From the NCBI GenBank assembly GCA_012837465.1, contig DURG01000344.1:1-6125 (forward strand): 6,125 bases of DNA, written 5' to 3'. Both the position numbers and the translations under genes were made by a program. Source of the stretch: Propionibacterium sp. GTDB lineage: Bacteria > Actinomycetota > Actinomycetes > Propionibacteriales > Propionibacteriaceae. The notes under the pieces were generated by a model that had not been told where the DNA came from, searched no databases, and saw only the letters and a program-made list of their open reading frames with translations. This document shows, one piece after another, positions 1 through 5,170 of this stretch; position 1 is the first letter of the stretch; every line of letters begins with the position of its first letter.

Positions 1-1090
1 CCTCTGCCTCGGCGAGCGCGGCGCGGCGGGACTGCTCACCGACACCGGTGAGGCGATCACGTTCGGCCTGGGCCTCGGCGTCGGCGATCGAGGCGGCCTT
101 GCGGGCATCGGCCTCGAAGATGGCGGCGTTGCGCTTGGCCTCGGCCTCCGTCTCCACGCGGTACCGCTCGGCGTCCGCCGGGCGGCGCACCTCGGTGTCC
201 AGTTGGCGTTCCTTCAGCGCGGCCTGCGCGACGGCGACCTTCTCCTGTTCGCCGAGGATGACCTGGTCGCGGTCCGCTTGGGCCAGCGGGCCGGCGGCGG
301 CCGCGGTGGCGCGGGCGGCGTCGGTCTCGGACTGGATCTCGGCCTGCTTCAGCACCAGCGCGCGCTGGGCGATGGCGATCTCCTGCTCGGCGGCGATCTG
401 GGCCTGCTCGGCCTCGCGGCGGGCCTCGGCCTCGGCGACTGCAGCCAGCCGGCCCAGCTTGGCCGACTCGGGGCGGCCCAGGTCGGACAGGTAGGTGCCG
501 TCGTCGGTGATGTCCTGGATCTGGAAGGTGTCCAGCACCAGGCCCTGGCCGGTCAGTGAGGATTCGGACTCGTCGGTGACTCGCTGCGCGAACGCGGCGC
601 GGTCACGGATGATCTGCTCGACGGTCAGCGAGCCGACGATGGCGCGCAGCGAGCCGGCGAGGGTCTCCTGTGTGAAGGTCTCGATCTCGTCCTGCTGCGA
701 GAGGAAGCGCTGGGCGGCGGCCCGGATGGAATCCTCGTTGCCGCCAACCTTGACGATGGCCACGCCCTCGACGTTGAGCTTGATGCCCTGGCCGGAGACC
801 GCGTTGCGGATGGTCACCATGATGCGGCGCGACGACAGGTCGAGCACGTGGAGCTTCTGGATGAACGGGATGACGAACACGCCGCCGCCCATGACCACCT
901 TCTGGCCGCTCAGGTCCGTGGAGACCAAGCCGGTTTCGGGGTTGCGGACCTCCTTGCCCTTGCGGCCGGTGATGATGAAGGCCTCGTTGGGTTTGGCCAC
1001 CTTGTAGCGGCTGGCGATGAGCAGGCCGACGAGGACGAGTAGGACCAACAGGCCCAGGATCGCTAGTAGTACTGGACTGATACCTGGCAT
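1..1090 (-). CDS. Flotillin-like SPFH-domain membrane protein (3' end cut by window edge)
   Basis: The reading frame stays open from ATG at 1090 to the left edge (363 complete codons, no stop), so the C-terminus lies outside the window. Residues 5-27 form one hydrophobic helix (VLLAILGLLVLLVLVGLLIA). An SPFH/band-7 domain follows at about 30-200, with the flotillin-like stretch DITDDGTYLSDLGRP at 193-207. From about 205 to the edge the protein is an Ala/Glu/Arg/Gln-rich coiled coil with repeated EAEA segments, as in flotillins. Full flotillins are usually near 480-510 residues, so roughly 120-150 are probably missing here. Flotillins oligomerise at the inner face of the membrane and scaffold microdomains. 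GAAAGG at 1101-1096, five bases before the ATG, supports this start. The NfeD gene ends 29 bp upstream on the same strand, the usual NfeD-flotillin operon. I am sure of the family; FloA/FloT assignment is uncertain. Confidence 0.93.
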   Translation of the reverse strand, partial: MPGISPVLLAILGLLVLLVLVGLLIASRYKVAKPNEAFIITGRKGKEVRNPETGLVSTDLSGQKVVMGGGVFVIPFIQKLHVLDLSSRRIMVTIRNAVSGQGIKLNVEGVAIVKVGGNEDSIRAAAQRFLSQQDEIETFTQETLAGSLRAIVGSLTVEQIIRDRAAFAQRVTDESESSLTGQGLVLDTFQIQDITDDGTYLSDLGRPESAKLGRLAAVAEAEARREAEQAQIAAEQEIAIAQRALVLKQAEIQSETDAARATAAAAGPLAQADRDQVILGEQEKVAVAQAALKERQLDTEVRRPADAERYRVETEAEAKRNAAIFEADARKAASIADAEAQAERDRLTGVGEQSRRAALAEAE

Positions 1091-1119
1091 GGATGCCTTT
1101 CAGTTGTGGTGGCTCGGGA

Positions 1120-1638
1120 TCAGGGGGTGAGTTCGTCGGGTGCCGACGTGGGAGTGACCTCGACTGCGGTGGGTGACAGGATGGCGGAGACCCACACCTC
1201 GTCACCGTAGGCGACGGGGAGGTCAGCCTTGGCGGCGATCTTGCGCACGTGCCCGCCGACGCTGATGCTGATCTCGCCGTAGCCGCCCTCCGGGATCGCG
1301 GTGATGACGCGGCCGGAGTGGCCGATCATCGAATCCGAGCGGAAGCTGGCTGCGTCCTCGCCTCGCTTCAGCGAGCGGGTGAGGCGCAGGGCGCCCCAGG
1401 CGGCCAGTCCGCCGACGACCAGGCCGACAGCGATCGCGACGAGGATGTTGTCGACTGCAGCCAGGCCGAGGGCGCCGCCGAAGCCGAACGCCCCGACGAA
1501 CGCCGAGATGGAGGACACGGAGAAGAGGTCGCCGCCCAGCACGTCGAGGTCGAAGAGGCCGTCGAGGACGTCGCCGACCAGGAGCGAGGCGAGGACCAAC
1601 ACGATGCCGACCGCTCCGATCATCAGAAACGCGGTCAA
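1120..1638 (-). CDS. NfeD-like membrane protein with C-terminal OB-fold domain
   Basis: This 172-residue protein has three predicted membrane helices (about 3-25, 40-62 and 64-85) and then a soluble domain at about 103-163 (SMIGHSGRVITAIPEGGYGE... to AILSPTAVEV). That domain fits the OB fold of short NfeD proteins such as B. subtilis YuaF. The serine-protease domain of long NfeD proteins is absent. NfeD proteins are encoded with flotillins and associate with them in membrane microdomains; here the flotillin gene follows after 29 bp. I chose TTG at 1638 because GGAAGG (1651-1646) lies seven bases upstream. The in-frame TTG at 1668 would add ten residues, but its first base is the last base of a good -10 element (TAGAAT, 1673-1668), so it is probably not in the transcript. 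The stop is TGA at 1122-1120. The family call rests on topology, the OB-like region and context rather than a strict motif. Confidence 0.85.
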   Translation of the reverse strand: MTAFLMIGAVGIVLVLASLLVGDVLDGLFDLDVLGGDLFSVSSISAFVGAFGFGGALGLAAVDNILVAIAVGLVVGGLAAWGALRLTRSLKRGEDAASFRSDSMIGHSGRVITAIPEGGYGEISISVGGHVRKIAAKADLPVAYGDEVWVSAILSPTAVEVTPTSAPDELTP

Positions 1639-1667
1639 TGCGGCACCTTCCGTTGTGGGGATTTCCA

Positions 1668-1673
1668 ATTCTA
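1668..1673 (-). promoter_or_regulatory. Probable -10 element for the NfeD-flotillin operon
   Basis: TAGAAT, read on the minus strand, matches the actinobacterial TANNNT -10 pattern. A start site about seven bases downstream (near 1661) would give a leader of about 23 nt to the TTG at 1638, enough to contain its GGAAGG ribosome site. No good -35 box is visible; CTGATG at 1699-1694 is weak and spaced 20 bp away. Confidence 0.5.
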
Positions 1674-1714
1674 CCCGGACACGACGACGCAGCCATCAGA
1701 CCTGGGTACCGAGA

Positions 1715-1762
1715 CCCGCGAGGAATGCGGCCCCACCCCGGGTCCTGAGTGCCCGCGAGGAA
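1715..1762. repeat. Pair of 11-bp direct repeats in the divergent NfeD/tRNA intergenic region
   Basis: CCCGCGAGGAA occurs at 1715-1725 and again at 1752-1762, 37 bp apart start to start. The second copy also begins a short inverted repeat, CCCGC (1752-1756) with GCGGG (1766-1770). The position between the NfeD promoter and the tRNA promoter would suit an operator, but in GC-rich DNA an 11-bp repeat may be chance. The rest of 1669-1804 shows no coding potential. Confidence 0.3.
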
Positions 1763-1788
1763 CGAGCGGGTGTATCGAAGGACACCAC

Positions 1789-1794
1789 TACACT
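1789..1794 (+). promoter_or_regulatory. Probable -10 element for the tRNA gene
   Basis: TACACT fits TANNNT. Transcription would start near 1801, about four bases before the mature tRNA 5' end at 1805, so the precursor would need only a short 5' trim by RNase P. A convincing -35 box is not seen. Confidence 0.45.
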
Positions 1795-1804
1795 TCCCCC
1801 ACAG

Positions 1805-1878
1805 GCCCTCGTAGCCCAACTGGCAGAGGCAGGCGGCTTAAACCCGCCCAAGTACGGGTTCGAATCCCGTCGGGGGCA
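1805..1878 (+). tRNA. tRNA with UAA anticodon (nominal tRNA-Leu) and a short, class I variable loop
   Basis: A full cloverleaf can be drawn. The acceptor stem is 1805-1811 with 1871-1877 (seven pairs, one T-G wobble). The D stem has three pairs, GCC 1814-1816 with GGC 1828-1830, and the D loop contains GG at 1822-1823. The anticodon stem GGCGG/CCGCC (1832-1836, 1844-1848) is perfect. The loop CTTAAAC carries anticodon TAA at 1839-1841, reading UUA and possibly UUG. The T stem ACGGG/CCCGT (1854-1858, 1866-1870) encloses TTCGAAT. The discriminator is A1878, followed by CCT, so CCA is not fully encoded. The variable region is only CAAGT (1849-1853), although bacterial leucine tRNAs normally have a long variable arm. 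A15 (1819) and U48 (1853) can form the A15-U48 tertiary pair that, as I recall, is typical of E. coli tRNA-Leu, and A73 also suits leucyl-tRNA synthetase. Charging identity is therefore leucine by anticodon, but unproven. Confidence 0.9.
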
Positions 1879-1883
1879 CCTTC

Positions 1884-3323
1884 CTATATCCGCGGCTCCG
1901 TGCTGTGCGCCTGGGGCTCAGGGGCGTCCGGGTCCAGGTCCTGCGGATCCCAGTCGTCGTCGAGCAGCGAGATGACCTCACCGTACTTCGGGGCCACCGC
2001 CACCCAGCCCAACTCGTCGGTGATGCGTTCGGCGAACAGCTTGGCCACCTCGGGCTCGCCGTGGGTGACGAACACCTCCTCGGCCTCCTTGTCCAGGTCC
2101 TTCAGCCAGTCCATGAGGTCCGAGGCGTCGCCGTGGACGGAGAATTCGCGGTCGCGCACGATCTCTGCGCGCACCTTCACGTAGCGGCCGTTGATCTTGA
2201 CCTGGCGCGCGCCCTCCTCGAGTTCGCGGCCGCGGGTGCCCTCGGCTTGGAAGCCGGTCAGCACCACGGAGTTGCGCTGGTCTGGCAGCAGGCGCTGCAG
2301 GTGGTAGAGCACGCGGCCGCCCTCCGCCATGCCGGAACTCGAGATGATGATCATCGGCTCCTTGCGGCCGTTGAGCTCCTTGGAGTCGCGGGAGGTGCGC
2401 GCCAGCGTCAGGTCGAGGTCGGTGAAGTCCGCTACCGTGATGTCCTCGCGCAGTTCGCCGAGCGACTCGTCGGTGTAGACCTCCAGGCCGCGCAGCGACA
2501 TGGGCCCGTCCACCACGACCGGCACCTCGGGGATGCGGCCGGCGCGGCGCATCTGCACCAGCGCATGGAGGACGGTTTCGGTGCGGTCGATGGCGAAGGC
2601 GGGCACGACGACGATCCCGCCGCGGTCCACGGTGCGCCGAATCGTGTCGGCGAAGTCTTCGTGGGGGAGGTCCGGGTCGGGATGCTCGCGGTCGCCGTAC
2701 GTCGACTCGATGAGCACGATGTCCGCCCCCGGGGGAGTCTCGCGGTCCTTCAGGATGGGGTGCTGGTGGCGGCCCAGGTCGCCGGAGAACAGCACGGATC
2801 GGTCGCCGAACTCCACATGGATCGATGCCGAACCCAGGATGTGCGCCGAACGGGTCCAGCGCGCCCAGATCCCGTCGATGTCGACGTTGGTGTCCCACTC
2901 GACGGCGCGGAACAGCGGGAGGGTGTTCTCCACGTCGTCGGAATCGTAGAGCGGATCCTGCTTGGGGTGGCCGTTGCGCTCGGCGTTCGCGGCGGCCTGC
3001 TCCTGGAGTCGTCCGGAGTCGCGCAGCACGATCTCGGCCAGTCGGATGCTGGCCTCGGTGGCCCAGATGGGGCCGCGGAAGCCGTGCCGCACCAGCGCGG
3101 GCAGGTAGCCCACATGGTCGGTGTGGGCGTGCGTCAGGAGGACGTCGCTGAGGCTGGCGGGGTCGATGGGGAACCGGTCGCGGTTCCGGGCGTGCCAATC
3201 GCCTTGGAACACGCCGGCGTCCAGCAGGATGCGCCGGTCATCGAGGGTCATCAGGTACTTCGAGCCGGTCACGGTGCCAGCCGCGCCGAGGAACGTGAGG
3301 GTCGCCTTCTGGGGAGTGCTCAT
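1884..3323 (-). CDS. Beta-CASP metallo-beta-lactamase-fold ribonuclease (CPSF73/YSH1-like)
   Basis: This 479-residue protein has the full zinc-site set of metallo-beta-lactamase-fold nucleases: HAHTDH at 65-70, H161 in SAHILGSAS, and D182 in FSGDLG. It also has the ESTYGDREH block at 206-214 and the beta-CASP signatures: SSSGMAEGGRVLYHL at 328-342, FSVHGD around H397, and THGEPE around H421. This architecture is that of CPSF73-like bacterial RNases such as Thermus TTHA0252, presumably cytoplasmic and acting on RNA. It is not RNase J, since the RNase J C-terminal domain is lacking. The final 25 residues are acidic and Pro-rich and look disordered. I chose ATG at 3323 (MSTPQKATLTFLGAAGTVTGS) because family members start just before the first strand. 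The alternative GTG at 3368 would add 15 unlikely residues. No good ribosome site precedes the ATG. The stop lies five bases from the convergent tRNA. Confidence 0.92.
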   Translation of the reverse strand: MSTPQKATLTFLGAAGTVTGSKYLMTLDDRRILLDAGVFQGDWHARNRDRFPIDPASLSDVLLTHAHTDHVGYLPALVRHGFRGPIWATEASIRLAEIVLRDSGRLQEQAAANAERNGHPKQDPLYDSDDVENTLPLFRAVEWDTNVDIDGIWARWTRSAHILGSASIHVEFGDRSVLFSGDLGRHQHPILKDRETPPGADIVLIESTYGDREHPDPDLPHEDFADTIRRTVDRGGIVVVPAFAIDRTETVLHALVQMRRAGRIPEVPVVVDGPMSLRGLEVYTDESLGELREDITVADFTDLDLTLARTSRDSKELNGRKEPMIIISSSGMAEGGRVLYHLQRLLPDQRNSVVLTGFQAEGTRGRELEEGARQVKINGRYVKVRAEIVRDREFSVHGDASDLMDWLKDLDKEAEEVFVTHGEPEVAKLFAERITDELGWVAVAPKYGEVISLLDDDWDPQDLDPDAPEPQAHSTEPRI

Positions 3324-3374
3324 GGATCGATGGTGGCACGCCCCCGGATCAGCCGCAGGAGAACGCACAGGTGA

Positions 3375-3397
3375 TTGACAGCGCGGTCACGTACCAT
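3375..3397 (+). promoter_or_regulatory. Possible atypical promoter for the Bax inhibitor-1 family gene
   Basis: TTGACA at 3375-3380 and TACCAT at 3392-3397 look like -35 and -10 boxes, but the spacer is only 11 bp, too short for an ordinary vegetative promoter. The arrangement TTGACAGCG-N8-TACCAT instead fits the spacing of the mycobacterial RecA-independent damage promoter (TTGTCRGTG-N8-TANNNT), with seven of nine matches in the upstream half. A start near 3404 would give a 43-nt leader. The function is inferred. Confidence 0.35.
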
Positions 3398-3406
3398 TGA
3401 GCCGAC

Positions 3407-3422
3407 GGCCCCGCAGGGGGCC
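3407..3422 (+). other. GC-rich 6-bp perfect hairpin in the leader of the Bax inhibitor-1 family gene
   Basis: GGCCCC (3407-3412), loop GCAG, then GGGGCC (3417-3422) form a perfect stem-loop. If transcription starts near 3404, the hairpin lies almost at the mRNA 5' end, about 24 nt before the ATG at 3447, and could stabilise the transcript. No T tract follows, so it is not a typical intrinsic terminator on the plus strand. Confidence 0.45.
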
Positions 3423-3446
3423 ATGAACCAGAGAGAGAAAAAATAC

Positions 3447-4313
3447 ATGGCTAATCCGATCATCGGCCGGCCGGATGCGTTCACCCGGCACGGTGGTGGC
3501 CAGCAGCAGCGCGGCTACACCGGCTACGGCGCTCCGCAGGGCTACGCCCCGCCGCAGTTCGACCAGCAGGCTCCTCAGCAGCCCTACGATCCCTACACCG
3601 TCCCCCAGCAGGAGGCCCCCCGCTCGTCCGGCGTCATGACGCTCGACGACGTGCTCGCCAAGACGGCGATCACGCTCGGCGTGGTGGCCGTCACCGCCAT
3701 TGCGGTGTTCCTCGGCTTCTCGAACGGCATCCTGCCGCTCACCCTGCTCACGCCCGCAGTGATCGTCTCCGCGATCGTCGGCCTGGTGACCGTCATGTTC
3801 GTCGCCGGCCGGCGCAAGCTGCCCGTGGGCGGCGTGCTGTTCTACGCCGCCGTCGAGGGTGTCTTCGTGGGCGCCTTCTCGACCCTGTTCGAGTTCATGT
3901 ACCCCGGCATCGTCACGACCGCCGTCATGGCGACCTTCGTCACTGCGGCCGCAACGCTCGGCGCTTACAAGTTCTTCAACATCCGCGTCACGCCCAAGTT
4001 CCGCAAGATGGTGTTCATCGGCACCGCCGCCATGGCCGGCGTGCTCTTGGTGAACTTCGTGCTGGCACTGTTCGGTGTCAGCACCCCCATCCGCGAGGTG
4101 GGATCCGGTGCGGGCTGGATCGCGATCGGCATCTCGATTCTGGCCGTGATCCTCGCGGTGCTGAACCTCGTCACCGACTTCGATTCCGTCGAGCGCGGCA
4201 TCGCCTCCCAGGCGCCCGCTCAGGAATCGTGGCGCGCAGCCCTCGGCATCACCGTCACCATGGTGTGGCTGTACGTCGAGATCCTCCGCATCCTGAGCTA
4301 CTTCAGGGACTGA
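3447..4313 (+). CDS. Bax inhibitor-1/YccA family seven-helix membrane protein
   Basis: The product has 288 residues. Residues 1-62 are a cytosolic-type tail rich in Gln, Pro, Gly and Tyr (GYTGYGAPQGYAPPQ), followed by MTLDDVLAKT, typical of actinobacterial members. Seven hydrophobic helices follow at about 70-90, 95-119, 127-150, 153-174, 187-210, 222-244 and 264-283. The family's conserved acidic site is visible as LVTDFDSVERG (about 241-251), and the last helix holds YVEILRIL. The family includes B. subtilis YetJ, a pH-sensitive calcium leak channel whose paired aspartates form the pore latch; such a role here is inference. ATG at 3447 (MANPIIGRPDAF) is preferred. It has only a weak GAGAGAG sequence upstream, and an in-frame ATG at 3423 would add eight residues but sits just after a GC hairpin. 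The TGA at 4311-4313 lies inside the end of the convergent Nudix gene. Confidence 0.92.
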   Translation: MANPIIGRPDAFTRHGGGQQQRGYTGYGAPQGYAPPQFDQQAPQQPYDPYTVPQQEAPRSSGVMTLDDVLAKTAITLGVVAVTAIAVFLGFSNGILPLTLLTPAVIVSAIVGLVTVMFVAGRRKLPVGGVLFYAAVEGVFVGAFSTLFEFMYPGIVTTAVMATFVTAAATLGAYKFFNIRVTPKFRKMVFIGTAAMAGVLLVNFVLALFGVSTPIREVGSGAGWIAIGISILAVILAVLNLVTDFDSVERGIASQAPAQESWRAALGITVTMVWLYVEILRILSYFRD

Positions 4314-4990
4314 CCCGACATCAGCTTGCGGGCGTACTGACTCAGCAGCGTCCGCGAGCTGTTCGTCCAGTGCAACGAGCGCCAAGCGCGCGCAGGCACC
4401 CAGCCGGCCCTCTGCGTCGAGCCACCAACGTCGTGGACGACCGGGTCGCTGGGTGTTTTGCATACTGCCCCGTAGACGACGCGCAAGGCGTGGAAGTCCT
4501 CAAGGCGCCCGTCCATGGAGCGGCCCACCCAATGCTCCGATTCGAGGCTGAGCACGCGGTCGATGACGACGTCCTGACCCGTCTCCTCATAGACCTCCCG
4601 CAGCACGGCATCCGACGGCGACTCGCCCACGTGGACCCCGCCGCCTGGCAGTGACCACGTGCCGGGCGCGGGCGTCGCCGTCGAGTTGACGGTGCCGAGG
4701 ATGCCGCGTTCGGAGATGACCAGGGCGTAGGCCCCGATGCGCTGGTACCTGGCCGGTGTCTCCGACGATGTGACGTAGACGGTGTGGCGCTCCGGAGGGC
4801 GCGAATCGGCCTCATGAACCTCGCGCACCAGCCAGGTGAAGACGATCTCCCCGTCCAGCATCGACGCGGCCAGCGGCCGAAGCGGCACGTAGCCGTGGTC
4901 GAACATGGTGACCCGGGGGTGCGCGCCGTGTTCCACCTCGAAGCTGGCGACAGGTGCCCTCAAGGGGCTGGTGACACCGATGACGCGCAT
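4298..4990 (-). CDS. Nudix hydrolase with an N-terminal extension of about 80 residues
   Basis: The 230-residue product contains a perfect Nudix spacing G-x5-E-x7-RE-x2-EE-x-G at residues 117-138, except that the last hydrophobic position of the consensus is Gln139. The Nudix fold appears to span about 84-210, starting at RIGAYALVISERGILGT, with GTWSLPGGG before the box. Nudix enzymes hydrolyse nucleoside diphosphates linked to another group, using Mg ions held by the box glutamates. The substrate cannot be read from the sequence. The first 80 or so residues (including TMFDHGYVPLRPLAASMLDGEIVFTWLVREV) are not part of the core fold and I do not recognise them. ATG at 4990 is supported by a -10 element ending seven bases upstream, which implies a leaderless mRNA. 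The 3' end overlaps the convergent Bax inhibitor-1 family gene by 16 bp. Confidence 0.9.
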   Translation of the reverse strand: MRVIGVTSPLRAPVASFEVEHGAHPRVTMFDHGYVPLRPLAASMLDGEIVFTWLVREVHEADSRPPERHTVYVTSSETPARYQRIGAYALVISERGILGTVNSTATPAPGTWSLPGGGVHVGESPSDAVLREVYEETGQDVVIDRVLSLESEHWVGRSMDGRLEDFHALRVVYGAVCKTPSDPVVHDVGGSTQRAGWVPARAWRSLHWTNSSRTLLSQYARKLMSGQSLK

Positions 4991-4996
4991 TGGCCC

Positions 4997-5002
4997 AGTC
5001 TA
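4997..5002 (-). promoter_or_regulatory. -10 element placing the Nudix gene in a leaderless transcript
   Basis: TAGACT read on the minus strand ends at 4997, with six bases between it and the ATG at 4990. Transcription would begin at or within a base of the start codon, and no Shine-Dalgarno sequence is present. Leaderless mRNAs are common in actinomycetes. No clear -35 box is seen. Confidence 0.55.
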
Positions 5003-5064
5003 GTCGGGGCCGTTTTCGGGGAGGGCCGGACGACGCCTCGGCGGCAACGTTTCGGCCTCAGCCA

Positions 5065-5084
5065 GCACTGACGCTTGTCAGAGC
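5065..5084. promoter_or_regulatory. 20-bp imperfect dyad upstream of the zinc peptidase gene
   Basis: GC-A-CTGAC-GCTT-GTCAG-A-GC is a dyad with seven matching positions per arm around one A/A mismatch. It overlaps TTGTCA at 5075-5080, so it could be an operator for the peptidase gene or for the divergent Nudix gene. The function is inferred. Confidence 0.3.
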
Positions 5085-5099
5085 ACCCCCGCCTACGCT
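5075..5099 (+). promoter_or_regulatory. Candidate promoter of the zinc metallopeptidase gene
   Basis: TACGCT at 5094-5099 fits TANNNT and would start transcription near 5106, giving a leader of about 65 nt. Upstream, TTGTCAGAG (5075-5083) matches eight of nine positions of the TTGTCRGTG element of RecA-independent damage promoters. However, the gap to the -10 is 10 bp rather than 8. An alternative -10, TATTGT at 5110-5115, has no matching -35. Confidence 0.4.
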
Positions 5100-5159
5100 G
5101 AAATGGGGTTATTGTTTGGCTGACTTCAACTCCGGGCCGTCCGGAGCACGGGGTCTGCT

Positions 5160-5165
5160 GGAGGG
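5160..5165 (+). promoter_or_regulatory. Shine-Dalgarno sequence of the zinc metallopeptidase gene
   Basis: GGAGGG lies five bases before the ATG at 5171 and fixes that start. It is one of the strongest ribosome sites in the window. Confidence 0.75.
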
Positions 5166-5170
5166 TTTCC

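Noticed and set aside
603..1205. Minus-strand 200-codon frame over the flotillin start
   Set aside because: It is Pro/Arg/His-rich, out of frame with the flotillin, and crosses the NfeD-flotillin gap. The flotillin frame has the SPFH domain and a ribosome site.
1805..1878. The tRNA as a decayed pseudogene or as an integration site (attachment site)
   Set aside because: All four stems pair well and the T loop is canonical, so decay is unlikely. No integrase or repeated tRNA 3' end is seen in this window, so an attachment site cannot be supported.
1249..2184. Plus-strand 311-codon frame running through the NfeD gene and the tRNA
   Set aside because: It passes through a structured tRNA gene and opposite two real genes and has no recognisable domain.
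3368..3368. GTG at 3368 as the start of the beta-CASP ribonuclease
   Set aside because: The 15 added residues (MRSPAADPGACHHRS) do not resemble the family N-terminus and there is no ribosome site or well-placed -10 element for it.
1905..3374. Long plus-strand open frame of 489 codons opposite the beta-CASP ribonuclease
   Set aside because: Its product is Val/Gly/Ala/His-rich with no recognisable domain, and it mirrors the codons of a gene with complete catalytic motifs. This is a typical antisense shadow in GC-rich DNA.
3387..4463. Minus-strand open frame of 358 codons opposite the Bax inhibitor-1 family gene
   Set aside because: The translation is Asp/Glu/His/Gly-rich without domains, and it lies opposite a clear seven-helix protein and runs into the Nudix gene in another frame.
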